In this document: piece by piece, positions 1 to 7,752 of the stretch
Numbering within the stretch: position 1 is the first letter of the stretch
Layout: each line of letters opens with the position of its first letter
Source of the DNA: Gemmatimonadota bacterium
GTDB lineage: Bacteria > Latescibacterota > UBA2968 > GCA-2709665
NCBI GenBank assembly: GCA_028873695.1
Contig: JAPPNU010000078.1
Location: 1-64,000, forward strand
Direction: 5' to 3'
Length of the DNA: 64,000 nucleotides
The notes under the pieces: generated by a model
What the model was told of the DNA's origin: nothing
What the model saw: only the letters and a program-made list of their open reading frames with translations
The model's database searches: none
Made by a program: the position numbers and the translations under genes

Positions 1-326
1 ACCAAGCCCGTAACTACTTATGCCGATACCTAAAGTCCAAAAGCGTATCGGCGCGTTAGAAAAAAACCGTAAGATTGGCCACAAATGCACAAAAGGCACA
101 GAAGGTATCGGTGCGAAACGGGTATTGAGGTCGTTCATAAGGAAGATATTTCCGTTCACGTTCAGTGGCCTCAAGCATCCCGGAACTTCGACGTCAATTC
201 GCCTTTGTTCTTCTGTGTATATTCGATATTCAGGTCCCCGTAAAAACTTGAATCAAGGCTAACGGCTGACAGGTGATCATTAGCCAGAGCGGGCTTCATT
301 AACGTGTTGGTAAGAGGAGCGGACCT
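1..326. other. Intergenic stretch with a small inverted repeat
   Basis: No gene is supported here. GCCGATAC (22-29) and GTATCGGC (44-51) form an 8-bp inverted repeat with a 14-nt loop. There is no T-run after it, so it is not a convincing terminator. The stretch around 79-104 (CACAAATGCACAAAAGGCAC) is low-complexity text like other intergenic repeats in the window. The last 14 bases carry the AGAGGAG ribosome binding site of the next gene. Confidence 0.5.
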
Positions 327-1370
327 ATGAATACGTATCGGGTCGCCATTGTGGGCCTGGGTCGAATGGGAAGTACGATCGACGAGGAAGTGGTGGGCTA
401 TCCATCCATCACCTTGCCATATTCCGTTGCCGCATCGTGCAAGGCGAGCGGACGACTGGAACTCGTGGCGGGGTCCGACCTCGTTGCCGAGAAACGGCGC
501 GCATTCGGTGAGAAATGGGGGGTGGCGGCGTTGTACGAGGACTATCTCCAGATGATCGAAGCGGAACGGCCGGATATGGTGGCGGTGTGCACGAAGGGGG
601 TCCTGCACGCCGAGATGGGCGTGGCGGTGGCGCAGGCGGGCGTACCGATGCTCTACCTGGAAAAAGCAATGGCGTGCTCGATGGCCGAATCCGACGCGGT
701 CCGGGATGCGTGCCGGGAACACGGAACCGTATTCAATACCGGCGTGCTTCGGCGGTTCGACAACCGTTACCACGCGGCGAGGGCGCTGATCGCGCAGGGC
801 GAGATCGGGAAGGTCAGCGTGGCGGTGCATTTTGCCCGATCGAATCTTCTGCACGGACACGTTCATTCGATGGACACGCTTTCGTATCTGTTGGGCGATC
901 CGAAGATCGCGCGGGTGCGGGGGGAGCTTCTTCCGGAGGACCTCGCAATAGAGAACAACCGCCTGGATGACGATCCGGTTTCGAGGTATCACCTGGAATT
1001 CGATGACGGCGTCGAAGCGTGGACCATTCCCGCGGGCCACTGGGAATTCGAGGTGGTGGGAAGCGAGGGGGCGATCCGGTCGCGGAACAACGGTGTAGGC
1101 TGGGAATTACGCAAAGTGGAACCCGGTAGGGGAGTTCGTCCATCCGTGGAAGCTGCCACGTTTCCGGAGGTGGAGCCGAGAAGCGCCGTGGTCGAGTGCC
1201 TGGAGGACCTCGTGGCCGCCCACGAATCGGGAGAGCCCTCGCTGGGCAACGTCGAGGTCACCCACCACGTCACCGAGGCCTGTTTCGCCGTGGCGGAGAG
1301 CCATCGACGTCACGGGGCCCGGGTTTCGCCGTCCGAAGTCGACCGGGACCTTTACATTTTTCACGTGTGA
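327..1370 (+). CDS. Gfo/Idh/MocA family oxidoreductase
   Basis: Predicted NAD(P)-dependent sugar or polyol dehydrogenase, 347 aa, cytoplasmic. The N-terminal Rossmann fold carries the GLGRMG dinucleotide motif at residues 10-15, and the length is normal for the family. The usual EKP catalytic-loop motif reads EKA here (residues 112-114), replacing the conserved Pro. The ATG is preceded by AGAGGAG at a good distance. It is the first gene of a tightly spaced co-directional group (class V aminotransferase, TIM-barrel isomerase, large membrane protein), which suggests use of a modified sugar. The substrate cannot be read from sequence. Confidence 0.85.
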   Translation: MNTYRVAIVGLGRMGSTIDEEVVGYPSITLPYSVAASCKASGRLELVAGSDLVAEKRRAFGEKWGVAALYEDYLQMIEAERPDMVAVCTKGVLHAEMGVAVAQAGVPMLYLEKAMACSMAESDAVRDACREHGTVFNTGVLRRFDNRYHAARALIAQGEIGKVSVAVHFARSNLLHGHVHSMDTLSYLLGDPKIARVRGELLPEDLAIENNRLDDDPVSRYHLEFDDGVEAWTIPAGHWEFEVVGSEGAIRSRNNGVGWELRKVEPGRGVRPSVEAATFPEVEPRSAVVECLEDLVAAHESGEPSLGNVEVTHHVTEACFAVAESHRRHGARVSPSEVDRDLYIFHV

Positions 1371-1404
1371 CGGGCGCGTGGCGCCGATACAGGAACGAGG
1401 TTCT

Positions 1405-2532
1405 ATGAAGATCGAGCCGTTGATTTCACCTGAAGAATTCGTGGGTCTTGACGGGATCACCCATCTGTGTACGGGAGGAGAAAGCCCGTGGCTGAAGGCG
1501 CAGGAGTCGGTCTATGACGAGTTTTCGCGCCTGAAGAGCGGGGGATACGACGGGCGGGGCGTCATCTACACGATCGGGAACCGGTGTCGCGGCCGTATGG
1601 GTGACCTATGGGGCGTGCCCGCAAAGCGGATTGCGTTCATGCCCTCCGCGGCGGAGGGGATCAACTGGCTGGCGCGGGGGCTGGACTGGCGGGAGGGGGA
1701 CAACGTGGTGACGACGAACCTGGAGTTCCCGTCGGTGGCTTACGCGTGGAAGCAGCTGGACCGTCTGGGTGTGGATGTGCGCCTGGTTCCGCACCGGGAC
1801 TGGTTTGTCCACGAGAGTGACCTGCTGGATGCCGTGGATTCGCGTACGCGGGTGCTGGCCGTGAGCCAGGTGAGTTTCTATACGGGGCAGAACCTGGACG
1901 TGGCGCGGCTATCCGAGGGGACGCGTGGGAGGGGCGTGCTGTTGGCGGTTGACGCGACCCATGCCTCCGGCGTGGTGCAGGTGGACGCGGGCTTGACGGA
2001 CGTTACGGTGAGCAGCAGCTACAAATGGCTGCTGGCAACGCACGGGGTTGCGCCGTACTACGTGAGCGAGCACGCGGAATCCCAGATCGGGACGACGTGC
2101 TATGGCTGGCGCAACCTGGCGGTGTGGCCCGCCCAGCGCGCCGAGAGACACCCGGAAGTGGATGAAAAGCCGATGCCGGACCGGATGGAGCCCGGAAATC
2201 CGGCGATGATGGTGGTGATGCACCTGGACAAGGCGCTGGAGGTCCTGCTGGGCGTGGGTATGGAACGGATCGACGCGCATGCGCGCGATCTGTCGGAGCA
2301 GGTGAGCGCGGGCCTGGACCGGCTCGGATATCCGGTGATCAGCCCCTGGGAACGCGGGGCGCGGTCGGGAAACACCTGCTTTGCGGTGGACGACGCAAAG
2401 GGGCTCGAAACGGCTCTCGCCGCGCATAACGTGCTGTGCTGGGGGGAATACGGCCGGCTGCGGGTGTCCACCCATCTGTACAATGGCAGCGCGGACGTCG
2501 ACAGGCTCCTGGAAGTCCTGGCGCGGATTTAA
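1405..2532 (+). CDS. Aminotransferase class V-fold PLP enzyme
   Basis: PLP-dependent enzyme of fold type I, cysteine desulfurase/isopenicillin epimerase-like class V group, 375 aa. The PLP-lysine region is visible as SSSYKWLLATHGVAPYYV, and VDATHASG supplies the cofactor-ring Asp. A GTG at 1378 would add nine residues, but the ATG at 1405 has an ACGAGG Shine-Dalgarno-like sequence just upstream and is preferred. It starts 34 bp after the Gfo/Idh/MocA gene and is probably in the same operon. It lacks the obvious catalytic Cys loop of IscS/SufS, so a role in amino-sugar or amino-acid conversion is more likely than Fe-S assembly. Substrate unknown. Confidence 0.8.
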   Translation: MKIEPLISPEEFVGLDGITHLCTGGESPWLKAQESVYDEFSRLKSGGYDGRGVIYTIGNRCRGRMGDLWGVPAKRIAFMPSAAEGINWLARGLDWREGDNVVTTNLEFPSVAYAWKQLDRLGVDVRLVPHRDWFVHESDLLDAVDSRTRVLAVSQVSFYTGQNLDVARLSEGTRGRGVLLAVDATHASGVVQVDAGLTDVTVSSSYKWLLATHGVAPYYVSEHAESQIGTTCYGWRNLAVWPAQRAERHPEVDEKPMPDRMEPGNPAMMVVMHLDKALEVLLGVGMERIDAHARDLSEQVSAGLDRLGYPVISPWERGARSGNTCFAVDDAKGLETALAAHNVLCWGEYGRLRVSTHLYNGSADVDRLLEVLARI

Positions 2533-2586
2533 TCGCGAACGGTCAGGGGCGAGTCGTTTCCGGGCTTTATCGAGGAGATCGACGGG

Positions 2587-3417
2587 ATGATGAAACTGGG
2601 CTGTATGTCGCTGAGCTATAAGGACAGGTTCGCGGACGGCACGATGGACCTGGAGGGGTTTATCGACCGGGCGCACGAGTTGAGGCTGGACGGTATCGAT
2701 ATCCATACGCGGGCGTTCGCTTCCACGGAGCCGGCGTACCTGCGGGAGATCAGGATGCGGTGTCTGAAGCGCGGGCTGGCGATATCCTATATCGGGGTGA
2801 GCAACGATTTCGGCAGGCCGGCGCCGGAGCTTGACGGCGCGGTATCCGAGGTCAGGGAGTGGGTGGACGTGGCGGCCTTCATGGGGGTCCCGATGGTGCG
2901 GATATTCGCGGCGTGGGTCCGCGGCGGCGCGACCGAGGAAGAGGTATGGGCGCGGATGATGCCGTGTATGCGCGAGGTTGCGGCCTATGGCGAAGAGAAG
3001 GGCGTGGTGCTGGGCTTGCACAACCACAACCACGGGTGCGTGACCCGGACGGGAAAGGACGTGCGCCGGATCATCGAGACCGTGGACAATGCCTATCTTT
3101 CTCACATCCTGGACACGGGGCAGTACGTCGGGTCGCCCGGCGCCAGCGGCGCGAACGGCAGAGAGGATCCCGCATTGGACTTTTACGGGAGCATCGCCGA
3201 AACGGCGCCTCTGGCCGTACACGTGCGCGCCAAGATCTACCGGATTCAGACCGGCGAGGAGGCCTGGCTGGACTATCCCCGGATTTTCGAAATCCTGGGA
3301 GGCGTGGACTTCAACGGTTGGGTTTCCGTGGTCTATGAAGGTCAGGCGGTGGAGGCGGAGGAGACGGCGGTCCCCAAAGCCGTGGACTATCTCAGGCGGT
3401 TTGTTCCCGGCGGCTGA
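2587..3417 (+). CDS. Sugar phosphate isomerase/epimerase (xylose isomerase-like TIM barrel)
   Basis: A 276-aa AP-endonuclease-2/xylose-isomerase-like TIM barrel. Visible barrel elements include the DGIDIHTR strand, the LGLHNHNHG metal-site strand and the SHILDTGQYVG strand, with a C-terminal VSVVYEGQ acidic strand. These give the His/Glu/Asp ligands expected for a divalent-metal sugar isomerase. The first ATG is chosen because GAGGAG lies about 9 nt upstream; a second ATG follows immediately. It sits 54 bp after the aminotransferase in the same operon. The family includes inosose isomerases, tagatose epimerases and hydroxypyruvate isomerases; specificity is not determinable. Confidence 0.8.
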   Translation: MMKLGCMSLSYKDRFADGTMDLEGFIDRAHELRLDGIDIHTRAFASTEPAYLREIRMRCLKRGLAISYIGVSNDFGRPAPELDGAVSEVREWVDVAAFMGVPMVRIFAAWVRGGATEEEVWARMMPCMREVAAYGEEKGVVLGLHNHNHGCVTRTGKDVRRIIETVDNAYLSHILDTGQYVGSPGASGANGREDPALDFYGSIAETAPLAVHVRAKIYRIQTGEEAWLDYPRIFEILGGVDFNGWVSVVYEGQAVEAEETAVPKAVDYLRRFVPGG

Positions 3418-3476
3418 GACGTCGGGGATGACCGAACCACCACCAGCCAGCCCGTTTCGCCCGGGGACCGGTACTT

Positions 3477-5477
3477 ATGGCTCAGGCGCGTCTTAACGAT
3501 CATCGGAACCGTTCTGACGACCCTGTCTCCGGGCAGAGCGGAATCACAGCGCGGTCTGTGGTTCTGGGCCTGTTGACGGCGGCCGCATCGGCCTATTATG
3601 GGATTGCCGGGTCGATGGTGCTGCACGTGGGGTCGCTGGTCAAGTCCAACTTCCCCGTCTCGTTGATCCTGGTATTTACAATCTGGGTGGTCGTCAATAT
3701 GGTGATCGCCCGGGCTGCGCCGCGCAGCGTGCTGTCCCGCACCGAGATGATGGTCATCTTCGCCATGGCCTGGATTGCGGGGATGATGCCCGGTGTGGGC
3801 TGGACCGGATATATGACGGGGGCGCTGCCGGCGCCGCATTTCTTCGCGACCCCCGAGAACCGCTGGGCGGATCTGTTCCTCGACGAGTTGCCGCACTGGG
3901 CATTCCCCGAGCCCGTTCCGGAAATCGTGGACCGGTTCTATTTCGGGCTGCGCAAGGGAGAGACCGTACCCTGGTCCGGTTGGCTGGCGCCGGTGGGCTG
4001 GTGGCTGGCAGGAAGCCTCGCTATGGTGGGCGTGGCTTTTTTCGTTACCACGATCTTCCATCGCCAGTGGGCCGATGCCGAGCGGCTGACCTATCCGCTG
4101 GTCAGTTTTCCCACGGACCTGACCGAGGGTATCGGAGCCGGCCACGCCATTCCGACGCTTTTCCGGTCGCCGATATTCTGGCTGGGCTTTGCGTGGACCG
4201 CCGGCATCATCTGCTGGAACATCATCACGTTCTGGTACCCGCAGGTGCCGCGCGTGACGCTGTTCGATTCGGTGAATACCAAGTGGATGGTGGTTGCCCA
4301 GAATTTCCCGCGCGTCTACTATCGGATCCTGCCGCTGGTCATCGGCCTGGGTTATCTGTGTCGACTCGACCTGCTGTTCAGTTTCTGGTTCATGGGGCTG
4401 CTGGCGGTGGTGAAGGTCGGCGTGATGAACCGGACGGGATTCACCGTGGGCATGGCGGGTCAGCCCTCGACCGGCAACGAAATCGTCAACCTGGAAAGTC
4501 ATGGGGCGATGACGGTCCTGGTGGTGTGGTCGCTGTGGATGGCCAGGCGTCACCTCGCGTACGTCTGGAAGAAGGCCTGGGAAGGGGGCGGCGAAGGTGA
4601 GGGTCCGGTGTCCTACAGGACCGCGGTGGCCGGGCTGCTGGTTTGTGCGAGTTTCGTCTGCGGGTTCTTCATGGCCGTGGGCCTTTCGTTCAGCCTCGCC
4701 CTGGGACAGATGACGTTGATGTTCATCGCGTATTTCACGGTGGCGAAATACATGGCGGCAACGGGGTTCGGGTACCTGGTTCCCGTGGGCGGCAAGGGCG
4801 GATGGTGGCTGAAGTCCATCACAGGCACGGCCACGATGGATACACGGAACCTGGTGGGCTTGGGTCTCCTGAACAGCAGTGTGTTTTTTGGCGGGGGAAG
4901 GCTGCAGACGATTCAGATGCTGCCCCATCATTTGAAGGCGATGGACCATCTGAAGTCCCGCCGGGGATGGATCGGTGGGACGGTTTTCGTCGGCTTCGTG
5001 GTCAGCTTTCTGGTCTGCGTGGGCTTCATCGTCCATTACTGCTATACGGAATCCGCGCTCTTTCTGAGGTCGTGGACCCTGTGGGAGGGGCCGCACGGCA
5101 TATTCAACAGCCTGGCAACGTCCATCGGCGAAACCGACCGGACCGTGTTCGACCCCCAGAAGCTGGGGGTCTGGCTCTTCGGCGCGACCGAGGCGGGCCT
5201 GCTGGCGCTGCTCCGGACCTGGTTTCCATGGTGGCCGTTGCACCCTCTGGGCCTGGCGTTCCAGTATACGACCGGACCCCGGTATTACGTGCTGAGCATC
5301 ATGCTGGTATGGGCCGCCAAGCTGCTGATCGTGCACTACGGCGGACCACGGATGTTCGAAAAGGCCAAGCCGTTTTTCTACGGGACGGTCATCGGGTATT
5401 GCGTTGGCATCGGCATCGCACAGGTCGTCGACCTGATCTGGTTTCCGGGACAGGGACACGGGTTTCATAATTATTAG
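3477..5477 (+). CDS. DUF6785-type large polytopic membrane protein
   Basis: A 666-aa inner-membrane protein with many hydrophobic segments, starting near residues 25-50 and continuing to the C terminus. Recognisable stretches include MMVIFAMAWIAGMMPGVGW and the long acidic loop with FFATPENRWADLF. The overall pattern matches DUF6785/DUF6784 proteins, large OPT-transporter-like membrane proteins common next to sugar-degradation genes in Planctomycetes- and Latescibacteria-like genomes. It ends a four-gene co-directional run, so a transporter for the operon's sugar-like substrate is a reasonable inference. No transporter activity is proven for the family, as far as I know. Confidence 0.7.
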   Translation: MAQARLNDHRNRSDDPVSGQSGITARSVVLGLLTAAASAYYGIAGSMVLHVGSLVKSNFPVSLILVFTIWVVVNMVIARAAPRSVLSRTEMMVIFAMAWIAGMMPGVGWTGYMTGALPAPHFFATPENRWADLFLDELPHWAFPEPVPEIVDRFYFGLRKGETVPWSGWLAPVGWWLAGSLAMVGVAFFVTTIFHRQWADAERLTYPLVSFPTDLTEGIGAGHAIPTLFRSPIFWLGFAWTAGIICWNIITFWYPQVPRVTLFDSVNTKWMVVAQNFPRVYYRILPLVIGLGYLCRLDLLFSFWFMGLLAVVKVGVMNRTGFTVGMAGQPSTGNEIVNLESHGAMTVLVVWSLWMARRHLAYVWKKAWEGGGEGEGPVSYRTAVAGLLVCASFVCGFFMAVGLSFSLALGQMTLMFIAYFTVAKYMAATGFGYLVPVGGKGGWWLKSITGTATMDTRNLVGLGLLNSSVFFGGGRLQTIQMLPHHLKAMDHLKSRRGWIGGTVFVGFVVSFLVCVGFIVHYCYTESALFLRSWTLWEGPHGIFNSLATSIGETDRTVFDPQKLGVWLFGATEAGLLALLRTWFPWWPLHPLGLAFQYTTGPRYYVLSIMLVWAAKLLIVHYGGPRMFEKAKPFFYGTVIGYCVGIGIAQVVDLIWFPGQGHGFHNY

Positions 5478-5480
5478 AAA

Positions 5481-5514
5481 CAGCTATCAGCCGTCAGCTC
5501 TCAGCCATCAGCTA
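5481..5514. repeat. Heptamer tandem repeat (CAGCYRT)n
   Basis: Five imperfect 7-nt units are seen: CAGCTAT, CAGCCGT, CAGCTCT, CAGCCAT, CAGCTAA. The same heptamer array recurs at 30889-30943. It lies in the 319-bp gap after the membrane-protein gene. The rest of that gap (5515-5796) contains no supported gene, only the GGGAG ribosome binding site of the next gene near 5782. Such short tandemly repeated sequences are known in intergenic DNA of several bacteria; function unknown. Confidence 0.75.
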
Positions 5515-5796
5515 AGAGCGAAACCCAAATTCACAATCCCCTTTTCCCAAATTCCCTGCCTACGGCGTGTTCCACAAAACCGGTTAGACGGAAGAGGGTA
5601 GAGATTGCCTGCCTCGTGAGGTCTCTTTTGGTGCCGGAGGCAAGGAGGGATAACATAACGGGCAAGGATTTGTTCTACCGGCTCCCCTCTACCCTCTCAC
5701 CGCCTTCAAGATAGATGTCAATGAAACGGGGGTCGTTCGGGTGCGGGGATGTTTATTAGGACGAATGTCTGAATGCAACCGGGAGAATGGTAACGC

Positions 5797-6771
5797 ATGA
5801 AGGTACTGTACCTGAACGTACCCGGCATGCTCCAGCCGTGGTACGATGATTTCCGATCGGCGGTCGGGGAAGGGCATACGGTATGTCTGTACGATCCCGA
5901 GAAACCCATGGACGGGCAGTTCGAGGACGTGGACGTGGTGGTGGACCAGGGTGGGTCTGTGGGCACGCGAGCCCTGATCGACGCGGCGCTGGCTGCGCGC
6001 GTGAAGCTGTGGCAGGTGCTGGGTACCGGGGTGGACCACGTGGATGTGGCGTATTTCCTCGAAAAAGGTCTGATGCTTGCCAATACGCCCGGCCCGTTCA
6101 GCGCGGTGGCGCTCGCGGAACACGCGATGTTTCTGATGCTGTATTTCGCAAAGCAGTTCGACGAGCACGTGCGGAATCTCCGCTCGAAGGTGTTCTACTT
6201 TCCGGTGAGCGAGGAGTTGTCCGGAAAAACCCTCGCGCTTGTCGGGCTGGGTGCGAGCGGACAGGCGCTGGCGACCCGGGCGAAAGCGATGGGAATGCGT
6301 ATCGCGGCCGTCGACGCCGTGGATATCCCAAGGCAAAGGCTGGATGAACTGGGCGTGGAGGTGTTCGCGGCGCCTGGGGAATTGGAGGGCGTTCTCGCGC
6401 AGGCCGATTACGTGTCGCTGCACGTGCCGCTGACGTCAAAGACGCGGCACATAATCGACAGCCGGGCCCTGGCGGCGATGAAGCCCACGGCGGTGCTGAT
6501 CAACGTGGCGAGAGGGGAGATTGCGGATGAGGACGCGCTGGTCGAGGCGCTGCGGAGCGGGGGGATCAGGGGCGCGGGGCTGGATGTGTACGCCGAAGAG
6601 CCGCTGCCCGCGGACCATCCGTTTATGAAGTTGCCGAACGTCGTCGCCACGCCCCATACCGCGGGTCAGACGTATGGCACATCCAGGAGGCGCGGGGAGG
6701 CGTGCGCGGAAAACGTGGATCGGATCGCGCGCGGGCTGGAGCCGCTGTACAGGATTACCGAGGCGGGATGA
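5797..6771 (+). CDS. D-isomer specific 2-hydroxyacid dehydrogenase
   Basis: NAD-dependent 2-hydroxyacid dehydrogenase (phosphoglycerate/glyoxylate reductase-like), 324 aa. The NAD-binding motif reads GLGASGQALATRAKAMGM. The catalytic Arg lies in INVARGEIADEDAL, the Glu in the YAEEPLP region and the His in ATPHTAGQ. All three members of the Arg/Glu/His triad are present, so it is probably active. It follows the sugar operon after a 319-bp gap carrying repeats, so it may be a separate transcription unit. SerA is less likely because no C-terminal ACT domain is present. Confidence 0.85.
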   Translation: MKVLYLNVPGMLQPWYDDFRSAVGEGHTVCLYDPEKPMDGQFEDVDVVVDQGGSVGTRALIDAALAARVKLWQVLGTGVDHVDVAYFLEKGLMLANTPGPFSAVALAEHAMFLMLYFAKQFDEHVRNLRSKVFYFPVSEELSGKTLALVGLGASGQALATRAKAMGMRIAAVDAVDIPRQRLDELGVEVFAAPGELEGVLAQADYVSLHVPLTSKTRHIIDSRALAAMKPTAVLINVARGEIADEDALVEALRSGGIRGAGLDVYAEEPLPADHPFMKLPNVVATPHTAGQTYGTSRRRGEACAENVDRIARGLEPLYRITEAG

Positions 6772-6977
6772 GGTTGGTGGCGGGCCTGTGAAAGGGAGTT
6801 TTCGCCAACAGGACCATCGAGGGGCGCAACGGGACAGACGGTTTGTAGGCTTTTATCAATTGGGGATTATTTACAATAAGTGACCAGTTCGTACAAAATC
6901 AAGACTGGCAAAAAGCTGTAATTGCCGTTGCCGTTTCTTCTTCATTCATGAGATTTATCCTGTTCAATTTTCAGGAT

Positions 6978-7142
6978 TTAACCTAATTTCACAAATCGAA
7001 GTAGAATATTCAGGATTGCAAGAATAGCGGTCATTCCGACAATCAGCATACGTACCTGTCCTTTAAGTTCGGCAATATCGGCCTTTGTCGCCAAGTGTTC
7101 GTACGCACCCTCCAAGCGGGCGACTTTTTGCTCAGTGGTCAT
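6978..7142 (-). CDS. Small coiled-coil plus single-TM protein (54 aa)
   Basis: A 54-aa protein too short for most gene callers. Residues 1-30 (MTTEQKVARLEGAYEHLATK, then ADIAELKGQV) form a charged amphipathic helix with the ATKADIAELK pattern found in DUF1640-like and hemolysin XhlA-like membrane miniproteins. Residues 32-52 (MLIVGMTAILAILNILLRFV) form one transmembrane segment. A GGGAGA sequence lies upstream of the ATG. Protein-like composition in an otherwise gene-poor gap supports coding. The family is often mobile or phage-linked; function unknown. The remainder of the 6772-7752 gap holds repeats and no other well-supported gene. Confidence 0.6.
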   Translation of the reverse strand: MTTEQKVARLEGAYEHLATKADIAELKGQVRMLIVGMTAILAILNILLRFVKLG

Positions 7143-7236
7143 TTTGTTTATCTTTCTCCCGTTTCCGCTCTCTATCTGCCTCTGTCCAGGATTTCATTAA
7201 GATCGTTTTGTCGGCTTGCAGTTTCGTGCCCGCCAC
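7132..7236 (-). CDS. Possible small charged ORF overlapping the 54-aa gene
   Basis: A 34-codon frame from GTG 7236 (or 21 aa from ATG 7197) ends in a Lys/Arg/Glu-rich helix (SWTEADRERKREKDKQNDH). Its stop overlaps the start of the 54-aa membrane protein by about 11 nt, which would allow translational coupling. No strong ribosome binding site is seen, so it may be no more than a chance frame or a decayed remnant. Low confidence. Confidence 0.2.
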   Translation of the reverse strand: MAGTKLQADKTILMKSWTEADRERKREKDKQNDH

Positions 7237-7582
7237 TGTGTAGCAGGGGGGTTGTTCATAATCAAAAGATTGTTAAAAGATCGTGAAATGTCAAGGGATT
7301 ATTCGGAAATCAAACCCGCAAATCGCAGCCGTTTCCGAGAACGCTGTTGTCCGTTCTTTCGGGTCGCCTCCAGCCTCTACGCTCTTTCCCTTCTTGCCAC
7401 GATTCTAAACATCCATAATCCGCCTCGATCGCTCTCGACGGGTTCAAGCACGCAGTGACGATATATTCCTTATTGGAATATGATCTATATCAACTATTCG
7501 CTTTTGTATTGAATTGAATGTGCTTAATGTTCTGTCCGAAGACCTCTCCAGGGTTCATTGCGTTTGGGCAGACAAAAATCGG

Positions 7583-7611
7583 CTCACACGAAGACACGAA
7601 GGCACAAAGGG
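7583..7611. repeat. Dispersed intergenic motif CTCACACGAAGACACRAAG
   Basis: The text CTCACACGAAGACACGAAG followed by GCACAAAGGG recurs as a near-identical copy at 31008-31029 and as a diverged copy at 49012-49030. All three copies are intergenic. It looks like a dispersed non-coding repeat family rather than part of a gene. Confidence 0.6.
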
Positions 7612-7633
7612 AAACCGAAAACACCCGGAACGC

Positions 7634-7734
7634 CGGGCGCCCACAAGGGACGCCCCTACAAGGCACGGGCATACAGGTTTCGATGTGGTCGGATGTACGA
7701 TTGAAATGGTAGGGGCGTCCCTTGTGGGCGCCCG
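7634..7734. repeat. 26-bp perfect inverted repeat (MITE/REP-like)
   Basis: The left arm at 7634-7659 starts CGGGCGCCCACAAGGGACG and the right arm at 7709-7734 is its exact reverse complement over all 26 bases, with a 49-nt spacer. It lies 18 bp upstream of the following gene's ATG. Arms of this length would make a very stable hairpin. No T-run follows, so a palindromic dispersed repeat is more likely than a terminator. Confidence 0.75.
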
Positions 7735-7752
7735 ACCAGATTGGCCTGAACA

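Noticed and set aside
3387-5468. Very long open frame (693 aa) on the minus strand
   Set aside because: It is antisense to the membrane protein gene; its His/Arg/Pro/Gln-rich text is typical of shadow frames in GC-rich DNA.
7216-7458. 80-aa plus-strand frame in the repeat gap
   Set aside because: No protein-like composition and no ribosome binding site; overlaps the better-supported minus-strand miniprotein region.
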